A stretch of 64,000 nucleotides of DNA from Rhodopirellula islandica (GTDB lineage: Bacteria > Planctomycetota > Planctomycetia > Pirellulales > Pirellulaceae): positions 62,001 through 126,000 of the forward strand of contig NZ_LECT01000014.1 of assembly GCF_001027925.1 (NCBI RefSeq), written 5' to 3'. A program made the translations under genes and the position numbers. Below the pieces are notes generated by a model, which saw nothing but the letters and a program-made list of their open reading frames with translations, was not told where the DNA came from and did not search any database. Numbering within the stretch: position 1 is the first letter of the stretch; each line of letters starts with the position of its first letter. Below, piece by piece: positions 25,749 through 35,052 of this stretch.

Positions 25749-28471
25749 CGGGTTGCCATGCCTGCGGCCGCTGGCCCTGCGTTCAGGCCATGGTCGCCCA
25801 GCGACGTTGTGGTTGCGGGCACACTGGAACTGGCACTGCGGGCAACCTTCGTCTCCGCTCCGTCGATACTGGGGCCGGCGTCTTTCAACGCATCCAACAC
25901 ACTCTGCTGAGACACCAAATCTCGCAGCACGATGGGCTCCGCTGGTGATTTCCCTGGGTAGATCGCCAACACGGGAATGGATCGACTTTGCAGCTCCTTG
26001 AGCTTGGCTTCGATCTCTGGATCTTGATCCGTCCAGTCCGCGAGCATCGGCACCGCGTCCAGCTCTTCAATCAACTGGCGAGTCGCTTCGGTGTTGAGCG
26101 CGACGTTGTAGTTGACGATGCAGTTCACACACCACTTGGCCGTGAAGTCGATCATGACCGTGCGTCCCTCGGACTGATACTCTTTCAACTTGGCTTCGTC
26201 GTAAGGCTGCCACGCAATCGTCTTCACACCTTCGGCTGGCTCCGGTGCAGGGCCCAACCACTGGAAAGCGGCGACGCCGATGATGATGGCCGAAGCCACG
26301 CCACCCGACCATGCATACAATCGCGATTGCAGGCTGCTCCAACTGGGCACCTTGCCGATGATCCAGCAACCAAACCAAACACCGATCAAGGCCACGAACA
26401 CGGGCAACTTGTCGCCGTCACTGAACTGATTGAAGAAGAACGCCACGGTCCCCAAGAACAAGAAGGCGAGGAATTCTTTCAGCGTTTCCATCCAGGTGCC
26501 AGGCTTGGGCAACCAAGCCACAAGCGATGGCCAGATGCCGATCATCAGGTAAGGCAATGCCATCCCGACGCCAACGATCATGATCACCGCGACGGTTTGC
26601 AGACTGGTCAACGCGAAGGTCAACCCCAGGATGCCACCCAGCAACGGTCCGCTGCAGGGCGTCGCCAACACGGTTGCGAAGACACCTTTGAAGAACGCAC
26701 CGGTGTAGCCCTCGCGTTGCTGCAGAGCTTGCGAAGTCTTGCCACCGGCCATGCCCGGAGCAGGGATTTCCCAAACACCGAGGTAGCTGAGCGCCATCGC
26801 GAACATCAACAACGTCAAACCCAAGCGGACGGGGAAGTAGGTGAACTGTTGGCCCCAATTGAAAGACAACACCACTGCCAGCGTCGTCAGCACCGCAAAC
26901 ACCGACAAAATGCCGAGGGCGTAGACCACGTTGAGGAAGAAAATTCGCTTGCGATCTTGGCCAGCCTGCTGAACAAAACTCATCACCTTCAGGCCAACGA
27001 CTGGCAACACACAAGGCATGAAGTTCAGGATCACGCCGCCGATGAAAGCAAACAACAGCGTCGTGCCAAAGGCAGTGCCAGCGTTCTCTGTGTCGTCCAG
27101 CACAGCGGCTTCGCTGACTGTCTCACGGGTCACACCATGAGCCGCTCCAGCGGCACTCGAACCACTCGCTGCGGCGTCCGCCATCGCAATCCGGGGCGTG
27201 TCTTCGGTTTGGGCATTGGTCGTCGCTCCGGGTTCGGCACTGGCACTCAGTGAAGGAGACAAGCCCTTGTCCACCCACTGCAGCGTTGCCGCATCGTCCA
27301 ACACCAACATGCGTTTCTTGGCGGCCAACGTCATTGGCTTTGGTTGCGACTTCGCAGGAGCCGACGGGACCACATTGACGACGGTTTCAAACCCGATCGC
27401 TTTGGGCTGCTGACAACTGTCATCCGTGCAGGCTTGATAGGCGATCCCACCGGCCAGTTTGTGTTCGCCCGGCGCCGCATCGGCGGGGATCGACACGGGG
27501 ATTGTCCAAGTCACATTGCCATTGTGATAGGTCACGCCGGGCAACAAGGCATAGTCCACGGATCGCGACTTGGTCTGAGGTGCACCGACCTTCAACTTCG
27601 ATTTCTCGCTGACCACAAAGTTGGTCTTGGACTGCTCGTCGTTCACCGACGAGGTGTAAACGTGATACCCCGCATCAGGAATCGCAGTGAAGCGAAGCGT
27701 CCCGGTTTGGCCGGGTTCCAACTCGGGCGTCAAGTTGATTGCTTCCCATCGCACAACGTAATCGCGATCACGAAAAGCCTTCTCGATCTCAACGGGATGA
27801 GCTTTCAGTCCCGCTGGATCCTCCGACTTCGTGGACGCCATCGTTTGCTTGGCTGGCGTCGAAACCGACTCGGGAACATCGCCAGTGAACTTGGCGGTCA
27901 AGGTTTCGTTGATGGGCATGCACGCCCCGCCGGTCAGACACGTCAACGCGTCCAGACGAATCTGCAAGTCACCCAACTGAGAAACCGTCGCTCCATCCGC
28001 CAATTTCGCGGTGACGGTGAAGTTGACCTCTTCTTCAAACTCTTCGACGGTGATCCCCCCAAAGTCCTGCGAGACGCTGCGCAATGGTTCTCGGTCGCTT
28101 TTCCAATCCCCGGTCAGTTTCACGGCATCCGCGTCGACCAAACTCAACTTGGTTGGCTTGGGTCCGCCTTGGGGCTGGGTCGTGGAATACAAATGCCACT
28201 TCGGCTGAAGTTTCACCTGGACCTGAATCTCAATCTCACCCTCCGCAGTGGCCGAGTAGGTCGCTGTGGCATCCGCGGGTTCGTCGGTCTGCAGTGCCGC
28301 GTTGCCGTCCGCAGCAAAATCGTCCAGCGAGAATTCGGAGAACAAACCGGCCGTGTCCGGCTCGTCCGCCTGCACCGGCACCACCGCCGTGACAGCCAAC
28401 AAGGCCGCGAACAGAACAACACCAGGAACACACATTTTCCGAGCAAACCCGGGTTGATAACTGCGATCCAT
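25745..28471 (-). CDS. DsbD-like thiol:disulfide interchange protein with two N-terminal domains
   Basis: 908 residues. Start ATG 28471 is preceded at nine bases by GGAGG (28481-28485); ATGs at 28516 and 28480 are less likely. Signal peptide, then two DsbD-alpha-like domains, each with a cysteine pair (CLTGGAC and CTDDSC), a CcdA-type membrane domain starting GVILNFMPCVLPV with a second cysteine in ATPCSGPLLGG, and a C-terminal thioredoxin domain with CVNC (DFTAKWCVNC). It passes electrons from cytoplasmic thioredoxin to envelope proteins. E. coli DsbD has only one N-terminal domain and is about 565 residues. Overlaps mnmE by 4 bases. Confidence 0.9.
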   Translation of the reverse strand: MDRSYQPGFARKMCVPGVVLFAALLAVTAVVPVQADEPDTAGLFSEFSLDDFAADGNAALQTDEPADATATYSATAEGEIEIQVQVKLQPKWHLYSTTQPQGGPKPTKLSLVDADAVKLTGDWKSDREPLRSVSQDFGGITVEEFEEEVNFTVTAKLADGATVSQLGDLQIRLDALTCLTGGACMPINETLTAKFTGDVPESVSTPAKQTMASTKSEDPAGLKAHPVEIEKAFRDRDYVVRWEAINLTPELEPGQTGTLRFTAIPDAGYHVYTSSVNDEQSKTNFVVSEKSKLKVGAPQTKSRSVDYALLPGVTYHNGNVTWTIPVSIPADAAPGEHKLAGGIAYQACTDDSCQQPKAIGFETVVNVVPSAPAKSQPKPMTLAAKKRMLVLDDAATLQWVDKGLSPSLSASAEPGATTNAQTEDTPRIAMADAAASGSSAAGAAHGVTRETVSEAAVLDDTENAGTAFGTTLLFAFIGGVILNFMPCVLPVVGLKVMSFVQQAGQDRKRIFFLNVVYALGILSVFAVLTTLAVVLSFNWGQQFTYFPVRLGLTLLMFAMALSYLGVWEIPAPGMAGGKTSQALQQREGYTGAFFKGVFATVLATPCSGPLLGGILGLTFALTSLQTVAVIMIVGVGMALPYLMIGIWPSLVAWLPKPGTWMETLKEFLAFLFLGTVAFFFNQFSDGDKLPVFVALIGVWFGCWIIGKVPSWSSLQSRLYAWSGGVASAIIIGVAAFQWLGPAPEPAEGVKTIAWQPYDEAKLKEYQSEGRTVMIDFTAKWCVNCIVNYNVALNTEATRQLIEELDAVPMLADWTDQDPEIEAKLKELQSRSIPVLAIYPGKSPAEPIVLRDLVSQQSVLDALKDAGPSIDGAETKVARSASSSVPATTTSLGDHGLNAGPAAAGMATR

Positions 28472-28553
28472 CGAAAACATCCTCCGACGAGATAATTCAA
28501 TGAGATGAGAAGACATCGAACCCCATTCGTTCGACTGAAATCAGTCCCGTAGC

Positions 28554-29957
28554 TTAACAAAAGTGGCAAACTGAATCGATCAAACCGGAAATTCGGTTTG
28601 AGAGAGACTCAGGAGACGAGAAAAACACTCGCCGCCTCAGTCCAATCCAATCCACCCAATTCGCCATTCCCACCCACGCGTTCAAGCGAAGCAGAGTCTC
28701 GCTCAAGGCAAGCTCTTCGGGTGTCGGGCTCTGAAGAAAGAATGGGCGGGCCTCGGCTCCATCCGCCAATCCCAGCCCGTGATTTGCGGAGGCAATCCGA
28801 TTGTATCCGTCCACGGCCAATCCCAGCCGCGTGATCGCTGACCGCTGTTCCAGCTGAACCGGAAAGCTGCCCGCCCAGCGAGCCAGGTCCACGACCGGAC
28901 AATCCCAGTCCATCGCGTCGTGATCAATGATTCCAGTCACCCGTTCGCGATTTGCACTGAACAGGATGTGTTCCCGGTGGACGTCGCGAAGCACCCAAGC
29001 CCGACGCCAGTGCGCCGGTGGCTGCTCAATGTGTTGCTGCAATTCCGAAACCAATTTGCGATGCATGATCACGCCTCGCTCGACCATGCAATCCGTCGCG
29101 GACATCATTCGCTGAGCGAGCTCTTGATAGCCGACCTGGGCAGCCTCCCGCTGGGGGCCCGTCGGCAGAGCATGGATTGGTGGAACGTTGCCCCCAAGCT
29201 CGCTCGCAGGCACACTGCCGTCATTCCCTGTCACACATCGTTCCAGCAGCGCTCGCCAGCGTGCCGTTGTGTTGGGCAATCGCTCTCGCAGCGAACTCCC
29301 CGACAAGACCCACGGACTCAGTTCCTGAAGCCGTTGCATTCGATCCCGCAAACAACGCGGGATCTCGTTGGACGGATGAGTTGGCTCGGGCAAGGTGCTC
29401 AGCCTCGCCTGCACCCGTGCGATCGCTTCCCCGCCGAGCAACAAGGCGCGCGAGGCAGCGGTGGGATCCATTGCTTCGCGATCGGTGCACGCGGTCCCTT
29501 CCACCCACGGGATGCATTGCCATTGTCGGCCATGCTCAAAAACGACCCAGCGACCATCCGCGGTCGGAACAGGCACAGCGAGCAACCCGGAATGAAACGG
29601 GGCTTCCGTCGATGAAAACGAATTCAACGAGAGCAAAGAATCGCGGTCAGCAACCGCGGCATTCAAGAGAGATGGTGGCGAGATGCTTTCGCCGCGAGGA
29701 ACGTCCAGCGTGGGCCCGCCGGGAACGTCACTCGACGCATCGGCAGGTTCCGCCATCGCTCTGGCCAACGGATCAGCCAAACCATGCCAACGAGCCACGG
29801 GCTGACTTTCGGGCGACACCTTCAACGCATAGTAAAAGGGGTTCGCGGCGAGACGAATTCGATACACCCGCCCGCCGCTCAACCCTGGGTTCCACGAATC
29901 AATGCCCAACGACGCTGCGTCTGGAAACCAGAGTCGTGCGATTCGTGAAACGTCCAA
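28554..29957 (-). CDS. Aminoglycoside phosphotransferase/choline-kinase-fold protein
   Basis: 467 residues. The C-terminal lobe has the kinase-fold motifs in modified form: LRDVHREHILF where HGDxxxxN is usual, followed by VTGIIDHDAMDWDCPVVDLARW, the IDxD metal motif. The catalytic Asp is kept, but the Asn position is His. The N-lobe is long, with an insert of about 60 residues (DASSDVPGGPTLDVPR) rich in Pro and Ser. Start is TTG at 29957, seven bases after the HDOD gene stop, so the two are probably co-transcribed. Substrate unknown; resistance to antibiotics should not be assumed. Confidence 0.78.
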   Translation of the reverse strand: MDVSRIARLWFPDAASLGIDSWNPGLSGGRVYRIRLAANPFYYALKVSPESQPVARWHGLADPLARAMAEPADASSDVPGGPTLDVPRGESISPPSLLNAAVADRDSLLSLNSFSSTEAPFHSGLLAVPVPTADGRWVVFEHGRQWQCIPWVEGTACTDREAMDPTAASRALLLGGEAIARVQARLSTLPEPTHPSNEIPRCLRDRMQRLQELSPWVLSGSSLRERLPNTTARWRALLERCVTGNDGSVPASELGGNVPPIHALPTGPQREAAQVGYQELAQRMMSATDCMVERGVIMHRKLVSELQQHIEQPPAHWRRAWVLRDVHREHILFSANRERVTGIIDHDAMDWDCPVVDLARWAGSFPVQLEQRSAITRLGLAVDGYNRIASANHGLGLADGAEARPFFLQSPTPEELALSETLLRLNAWVGMANWVDWIGLRRRVFFSSPESLSNRISGLIDSVCHFC

Positions 29958-29964
29958 AACGAAG

Positions 29965-31077
29965 CTACTTCTCGGCCAGGAATGACATGATGGATTGTTC
30001 AGGGACTGGCAATTTTAACAACGGTGCGAACTCAGCGGTGAGCTCATCCACTTCGGTCATGCATTCGACCAGCGACTCACCTGTCATTCCAGACAGTCGC
30101 TTGCAAGCGCTCGTGAATTTCTCCTGCTCGTGCCATTCCTTTTCACTGCACGATGGCAACAAGGATGCCAACGCGACACAAGCGGCACCGCGAGCCTCAC
30201 TGCCCATTTCCAGCAACTGCTCAATCTCGGTGTGCTGAGCAATCAAAGCCACAAACTCTTCGGGAAGTTTCCAACGGGTCGCCAAAATCGCGGCGGCGTC
30301 CGCATGGTTCCAACCAAACATCTCTTGCTCCAAACCGCTCAGGCGTTTGCCTTCCGCGGCACGCTTCTCCACCAACGCTTCGTATTCCGTCGGCAACTCT
30401 TTGAGCAACAACGGAATCGCCATGTCTTGCAACAAAGCTCCCGCAAACAAATCTTCAGACGACTCCAACTTCAACAGTCGTCCCATCTTTCGCGCAAAGA
30501 TCGCACGACGCAGCGAGTCCTGCCACAGCGCCTTGAGATCAAAGGGACCGAACTTGGGATTGGGAATCACACTGAACACGGCGTTCCACAAAGCGAAGTT
30601 CACAATCGCTCGCGAACCCACCAACGTGATGGCCTGCGGGATGCTCATGATTTCGCGACTGAACCCGAAATACGAGGAATTCACAAACCGCAACACCTGC
30701 CCCATCAATCCTGGATCAGCCTCAATTGGCCGAGCGAAATCATTCGGTCCGGCTTCTTCTTTTTGAGACAATTGCAACAGGCTGATAGCGCTGTGTGGCA
30801 ACGCTGGCAAAATGTCGACATGAAAAACATCTTCCAAATTGGTGCTTTCTGCGACGCTGGTCATCGATCTCGGCTCGTAGGTCATTGGTGCATGGTTCGC
30901 CGCCGCGAAAGACTCGCGTGGACTTGATTCCGAAGGCTGATGGAACACTACGCCACGAATCTCTCCAAGCACGCCGAGGAAGACGACGGACCAAGCTGGA
31001 TTCGCGATCAACATCTTCCCTTGGAAGCCTTTGCCGATTGCACCGGTTGCAACGACGCGGTTTCGTGATGTTTCCAT
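29965..31077 (-). CDS. HDOD domain protein
   Basis: 370 residues in the longest frame; ATGs at 30885 and 30864 would start just before the domain and remove a non-conserved 64-71 residue extension. The HDOD domain is clear: LPALPHSAISLLQLSQ, DPGLMGQVLRFVNSSYFGFSREI and SIPQAITLVGSRAIVNFAL, followed by DLFAGALLQDMAIPLLL and FGWNHADAAAILATRWKLPE. The HD pair of the related HD-GYP enzymes is not kept as a catalytic set. HDOD proteins act in signal transduction; a cyclic-dinucleotide or stress link is plausible. Followed by the phosphotransferase-like gene after 7 bases. Confidence 0.88.
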   Translation of the reverse strand: METSRNRVVATGAIGKGFQGKMLIANPAWSVVFLGVLGEIRGVVFHQPSESSPRESFAAANHAPMTYEPRSMTSVAESTNLEDVFHVDILPALPHSAISLLQLSQKEEAGPNDFARPIEADPGLMGQVLRFVNSSYFGFSREIMSIPQAITLVGSRAIVNFALWNAVFSVIPNPKFGPFDLKALWQDSLRRAIFARKMGRLLKLESSEDLFAGALLQDMAIPLLLKELPTEYEALVEKRAAEGKRLSGLEQEMFGWNHADAAAILATRWKLPEEFVALIAQHTEIEQLLEMGSEARGAACVALASLLPSCSEKEWHEQEKFTSACKRLSGMTGESLVECMTEVDELTAEFAPLLKLPVPEQSIMSFLAEK

Positions 31078-31244
31078 TCACCATCCCGCGCTGACCTTTT
31101 GCCTCATCAGTTGCCTGCACGCATCCAGTGAGGCCTGGCTCCCGGCCAGCCCAGTTCCACGCAAACCACGTCTAACGATGGACTTACGCCGCCAGACTGG
31201 CAACCGCAACCGCTCTGGCCCAACACGTGCAACCGCCCAGTCCC

Positions 31245-31904
31245 ATGGCACTCGCACGCTTTCGTTCGCTCGGCAACGCCCGATCCAACTCCCGCATTTC
31301 ATCTCACCACCTCGGCAACAGCCCGCAGGTGGATGCGTCGTTCTATTGGAACCGCCTGCGACGAACAGCTGGTTTGGCCGTCTTGCTCGGGATTGTGAAC
31401 GTTCTCAGCGGTGCCTCCGGACCAATGAAAGCCTCCCATTCCAACGGAACGCACAGCCCGACAAGGCCAACTCTGGCCGAACTGCCGCCAGAACCAATGG
31501 CAACGCACCCGCCACTGGCAACCAGCCCACCGCAGTCCCCCCCTCACCAGCCCGCCAGCAACGGCCCACCACAAGTCGCCAGCGGCCCGCGAGCTGTGCC
31601 TCCCGTGGGTTGGCGACGCACCGTCAATGGCTGGGAAAACGTCGCGGAATGGCCCGGTGCACACAACCACCTAGGGGGGATCCCTGCGCAAGTGTCCCTC
31701 TCAGATCAGATCATTTTGCAAGAGAAACGCGAACCCGCGATGCTTCGGCACTGGATGGACAAGCTTCGGCACACCCATCCCGCGGTCATCGCTTCCGTGC
31801 AGATCGTCAGTGTCCTGATTCTGTTCGCAACCTGGCTGGCGGTCCGAGAGAAACCCCGGCGGCGATTGCGTTCCCCTGGGAACTCGAGCCAGCTCGTTTC
31901 GTAA
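31245..31904 (+). CDS. Proline-rich protein with C-terminal membrane anchor
   Basis: 219 residues from ATG 31245; GTG 31227 is possible. A first hydrophobic segment (TAGLAVLLGIVNVLSG), a proline/serine linker of about 70 residues, a short motif VPPVGWRRTVNGWENVAEW that looks conserved, and a membrane segment AVIASVQIVSVLILFATWLAV before a basic tail. Probably an inner membrane protein with a periplasmic linker. No family recognised. Longer overlapping frames on the same strand lack this organisation. Confidence 0.55.
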   Translation: MALARFRSLGNARSNSRISSHHLGNSPQVDASFYWNRLRRTAGLAVLLGIVNVLSGASGPMKASHSNGTHSPTRPTLAELPPEPMATHPPLATSPPQSPPHQPASNGPPQVASGPRAVPPVGWRRTVNGWENVAEWPGAHNHLGGIPAQVSLSDQIILQEKREPAMLRHWMDKLRHTHPAVIASVQIVSVLILFATWLAVREKPRRRLRSPGNSSQLVS

Positions 31905-32002
31905 CGTTTCGTCGGTGGTTCCCGCGAAACACGAACCATTCGCGATTTGGCAGGCCGCTTTGCCTGAACTTCTCACCGCCTCGACCAGGGATTGCCTCGC
32001 CC

Positions 32003-32032
32003 GTGACCAAACGTGTCACGCCCCTGGCGAAT
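32003..32032 (+). promoter_or_regulatory. GTGAC-N7-GTCAC element in the recA leader, shared with 12931-12959
   Basis: GTGACCAAACGTGTCAC at 32003-32019 is identical over 17 bases to 12931-12947, and CTGGCGAA at 32024-32031 matches CTAGCGAA at 12952-12959 with the same spacing. The recA start is 256 bases further on. Likely a regulator site or promoter part; the binding protein is unknown. Confidence 0.5.
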
Positions 32033-32060
32033 ACTAAGGGTGTGAAGAGGAGGCAGCCGA

Positions 32061-32093
32061 ATGCGGTCTTCTCTGTGCCCCAAACGTCGATGA
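32061..32093 (+). CDS. Possible 10-codon leader peptide before recA
   Basis: GAGGAGG at 32047-32053 stands seven bases before an ATG that opens MRSSLCPKRR and a stop. The ribosome site is better than that of most genes in the window, which is the only evidence. It lies just downstream of the shared GTGAC element. A hairpin follows at 32179-32196 (CCCTGCG-ACTT-CGCAGGG). Whether it is translated or regulates recA is unknown. Confidence 0.22.
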   Translation: MRSSLCPKRR

Positions 32094-32253
32094 ACCAAAC
32101 GTCCATCCGACGTCACATCCTTCCGTGAAAAACCTGTCGAGCTTTCATTGTCTCCGGCAGCTTCCTCGATAGGATCGCCCCTGCGACTTCGCAGGGATCG
32201 CCATGTCTGACCATCGTTGGTCTGGGCATCGGTTGGGTTTGAATTGGAAACAC

Positions 32254-32263
32254 CAAAAGTTTG
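32254..32263 (+). promoter_or_regulatory. CAAA-N2-TTTG motif before recA
   Basis: CAAAAGTTTG, 24 bases before the recA ATG, matches the centre of the 18-bp imuA palindrome (CAAA-TG-TTTG). Outer bases are not conserved, so the match is 8 informative positions and could be chance. A LexA-type site is one reading. Confidence 0.3.
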
Positions 32264-32287
32264 TTCAGGGAATAAAGGAATCAGGAC

Positions 32288-33415
32288 ATGGCAAAGCAAC
32301 CACGCATGGCAACGCCCGCAGCATCCAAGGGCGTCAAGCTGGATCCGGGCATGAAGACCATTCTTGAAAAAGAACCCGGTCTGAAGACAACACTTCAACA
32401 GATCGAAAAGTCGTTTGGCGACGGTGCGATCATGCCGCTGGGAGCTTCCCAAAAGCTGACCATCGATTGCATCTCAACGGGCAGCCTCAGCCTGGATATG
32501 GCTCTGGGTGGAAAGGGCATCCCGCGAGGCCGCATCATCGAAGTCTTTGGACCGGAATCTTCCGGGAAGACGACGCTGGCTCTGCACATTGGTGCTGAAG
32601 CTCAAAAGTCCGGCGGTATCGCAGCGATCATCGATGCCGAGCATGCCTTTGACCCCAGTTGGGCCAAGAAGCTCGGCGTGGAACTGGACAGCCTGCTGGT
32701 CAGTCAACCCAGCAGCGGTGAAGAAGCGATGCAGATCTGCGAGATGCTGGTCAAATCCAACGCCGTCGACGTGATCATCATTGACTCCGTCGCGGCCTTG
32801 GTGCCCAAGGCGGAACTCGAAGGCGAGATCGGCGACAGCCACGTGGGCTTGCAAGCTCGTCTGATGAGCCAGTCGATGCGGAAGCTGACCGGTGCGATTG
32901 CCAAAAGCAAATCCGCTGTCGTCTTCATCAACCAAATTCGCGAGAAGGTCGGTGTGATGTTCGGCAGTCCCGAAACCACACCCGGCGGCCGTGCCCTCAA
33001 ATTCTATTGCTCGTGCCGAATCGATGTTCGTCGGATTGGCAGCCTGAAGGACGGCGAAGAGCAAGTCGGTCAACGCGTCAAAGCCAAGATCGTGAAGAAC
33101 AAGGTTGCACCTCCGTTCCGGATCGCTGAATTCGACATGATGCACTCCAACGGCATCAGCTTCGAAGGCGACTTGCTGGACCTCGGAACCGAGAACAAAG
33201 TCGTCAACCGCAGTGGTTCCTGGTTCAAGTACGGCGACACTTACCTGGGGCAAGGCAAAGAGAAGGCTCGCAACTTCTTGATCGAAAACCCAGACGTCTC
33301 CGACGAGATCAAGCAAAAGGTCCTGGTCGCGGGCGGCTTTGTCGCACCGCTCGAAGGAGCCGAAGACGAGGGTGAAGAAGCAGTCAAGGACGGCGAAGCC
33401 GTCGCCAACAGCTGA
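32288..33415 (+). CDS. recA: Recombinase RecA
   Basis: 375 residues. An N-terminal extension of about 20 residues precedes the typical [18 protein letters not shown]. Walker [12 protein letters not shown] starts near residue 88; Walker [19 protein letters not shown]; loop L1 region [19 protein letters not shown] and L2 [21 protein letters not shown] are intact. C-terminal tail is acidic ([13 protein letters not shown]), as in other RecA proteins. It performs strand exchange and triggers the SOS response. Start ATG 32288 has AAAGGAA seven bases upstream. A long leader (from about 32003) carries shared regulatory-looking motifs, and a strong terminator follows. Confidence 0.98.
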   Translation: MAKQPRMATPAASKGVKLDPGMKTILEKEPGLKTTLQQIEKSFGDGAIMPLGASQKLTIDCISTGSLSLDMALGGKGIPRGRIIEVFGPESSGKTTLALHIGAEAQKSGGIAAIIDAEHAFDPSWAKKLGVELDSLLVSQPSSGEEAMQICEMLVKSNAVDVIIIDSVAALVPKAELEGEIGDSHVGLQARLMSQSMRKLTGAIAKSKSAVVFINQIREKVGVMFGSPETTPGGRALKFYCSCRIDVRRIGSLKDGEEQVGQRVKAKIVKNKVAPPFRIAEFDMMHSNGISFEGDLLDLGTENKVVNRSGSWFKYGDTYLGQGKEKARNFLIENPDVSDEIKQKVLVAGGFVAPLEGAEDEGEEAVKDGEAVANS

Positions 33416-33461
33416 CCCGCGAATCGGGTTGGTCGCGAGGTCAGTTGACCGCCAACGAAAC

Positions 33462-33499
33462 GGATCGTCCCAGGGAAACCTGGGGCGGTCCGTTTTTTT
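33462..33499 (+). terminator. Intrinsic terminator of recA
   Basis: Stem GGATCGTCCCAGG (33462-33474) pairs with CCTGGGGCGGTCC (33479-33491) using two G-U pairs, loop GAAA, followed by G and seven T. It lies 47 bases after the recA stop. The clearest terminator on the plus strand of the window. Confidence 0.92.
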
Positions 33500-33664
33500 G
33501 TTATGCCTCCGCAACTGAAACACTCGTCCCACGGATTCCGTCGCTCCGCGACGGTTGTCGCTCGCCGCTGCGACGACGCCCGTGCACACCCCGGCAAACG
33601 TTTCACGGTTCCACACTCAACACCTCACCTGCACGCGGCGGCTCACCCGCGATAACATCGCGGC

Positions 33665-34516
33665 ATGACCGCACCCGATCCTGCTCCAGCCGACTCGTCC
33701 GCGACCGATCCAACTTCCCCGGCCCCGACTCCCGAGTTGATCTTTTTGGGAACCGGAACCAGCGTCGGTGTTCCCGCGATTGGATGCGAGTGCGATGTCT
33801 GCCAAAGCACCGACCCGCACAACAATCGCACACGCTGCTCGATTCTGATCCGGTTGCCCGAGGGCAATCTGCTGATCGACACGCCGCCTGATTTGCGAAC
33901 GCAATTGCTCCGCGAAAAGATCAAACTCGTGCACGCGGTTGTGTTCACACACGAACACGCCGACCACATTTATGGGCTGGATGACCTGCGGTTGTTTCCG
34001 TTTCGACTCGGTCGTCCCGTTCCGCTGTACTGCCGTGCGGATGTCGAGGCTCGAATTCGCACGTCCTACGACTATGCGTTCTCCACTCGACAACAAACCC
34101 ACGCGGGATCACGGCCCCAACTGGAAATCCTCCCGATCAACAACGACGACCCGTTTGAGGTTCTCGGCTTTCGTATCATGCCGGTTCCGCTGAAGCACGG
34201 ACCGCACTTCGAAGTGCTGGGTTTCCGCCTGGGCAACTTCGCCTATTGCACCGACACCAATCACATTTCGGAGTCGTCCATGGAACGACTGCGCGGCCTC
34301 GACACGCTGGTCCTGGATGCCTTGCGATTCACGCCGCACCCGACTCACTTCAACATCGACGAAGCCCTCGAGGTGATCGAAGAACTCAAACCACGCCAAG
34401 CCTTCCTGACTCATCTGGGCCACGACATCGATCACGGCCCCGTGGAAGCCTCGCTGCCCGATCACGTTCACTTGGCCTACGACGGACTGCGTCTGCCAAT
34501 GCCATCCATCCAGTAG
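33665..34516 (+). CDS. Metallo-beta-lactamase-fold hydrolase, PhnP-like
   Basis: 283 residues with ELIFLGTGTSVGVPAIGCECDVC at the N-terminus, a cysteine-rich zinc-structural loop typical of PhnP-like cyclic phosphodiesterases, then THEHADH (His96, His98, Asp100, His101), PLKHGPH, YCTDTNHI and the final HLGHDIDHG motif. Expected to hydrolyse a phosphodiester or related small molecule in the cytoplasm. A 20-residue low-complexity N-terminus (DPAPADSSATDPTS) precedes the domain. No phosphonate genes nearby, so the physiological substrate is open. Confidence 0.9.
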   Translation: MTAPDPAPADSSATDPTSPAPTPELIFLGTGTSVGVPAIGCECDVCQSTDPHNNRTRCSILIRLPEGNLLIDTPPDLRTQLLREKIKLVHAVVFTHEHADHIYGLDDLRLFPFRLGRPVPLYCRADVEARIRTSYDYAFSTRQQTHAGSRPQLEILPINNDDPFEVLGFRIMPVPLKHGPHFEVLGFRLGNFAYCTDTNHISESSMERLRGLDTLVLDALRFTPHPTHFNIDEALEVIEELKPRQAFLTHLGHDIDHGPVEASLPDHVHLAYDGLRLPMPSIQ

Positions 34517-34712
34517 CCGGATTCGCCAAGAATTCGGATCCCACCATCTCGAGCCTCTGAGTTCAACGAAGCCATCCACGTAGGCCAGGTTATCACCTGG
34601 CACCCAGCCGATGCTTTGGAACAAAGCGAGGCGTCCAACCGCCCCCGCAAGCCTCTGTCGGTATAAGGGGAGCTTCCCCTGGCTACGATGAGATTGGCCT
34701 TTGGCCAAGAGC
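34515..34712. repeat. Half A element, truncated C element and TTGGCC palindrome downstream of the hydrolase
   Basis: 34513-34540 carries GTAGCCGGATTCGCCAAGAA (A half). 34580-34655 is the first ~75 bases of a C element, broken off after CCCCCGCAAGCC. Then AGGGGAGCTTCCCCTGGCTACG and ATTGGCCTTTGGCCAA (family F, also at 37490-37690). The mosaic structure suggests insertion into, or recombination between, repeats. Confidence 0.75.
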
Positions 34713-34818
34713 GAAAAGACCGGCCTTGCTGACCCAGCGGGCCAGGACGCTTCTCCGCGAGCAACACTCGGCAACCGAAGGCCACGGGACATCGATTTTA
34801 TTGGCGAGGCTTTTTCTC

Positions 34819-34927
34819 GTTCCCAGGCTCTGCCTGGGAACGCAATGCACTGCAGGCTCCGCCTGCTGAGACAGAATCGGGAGGCGGAGCCTCCAAGACA
34901 GTGTGTTCCCAGGCAGAGCCTGGGAAC
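34819..34927. repeat. Nested cruciform repeat (family E)
   Basis: The outer arms 34819-34841 and 34905-34927 are identical to each other's complement (GTTCCCAGGCTCTGCCTGG plus GAAC) and each arm is itself a near-perfect palindrome. Inside lie two further palindromes, GCAGGCTCCGCCTGC (34852-34866) and GGAGGCGGAGCCTCC (34880-34894). No gene in 34713-35052. Confidence 0.88.
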
Positions 34928-35052
34928 AAGGAAGCCTCTGAACGCTGGCGAATCCTACGACTGGGCTTCCGTCACAACGAACGCATCGATTCAGCTAGAC
35001 TGCGTCGTCCAACGATCGTCGTCTCGCCCCCCTCGCAGCAAAAGTCCCCCCT

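Noticed and set aside
28554..29957. Antibiotic resistance gene
   Set aside because: The kinase fold is shared with many metabolic kinases, the catalytic loop is atypical, and there is no mobile-element context.
31031..32128. 365-codon plus-strand frame
   Set aside because: Overlaps the proline-rich membrane protein in another frame and runs through the recA leader; composition is Arg/Pro noise.
34819..34927. CRISPR array or rRNA fragment
   Set aside because: No regularly spaced direct repeats with variable spacers; the structure is a nested palindrome.
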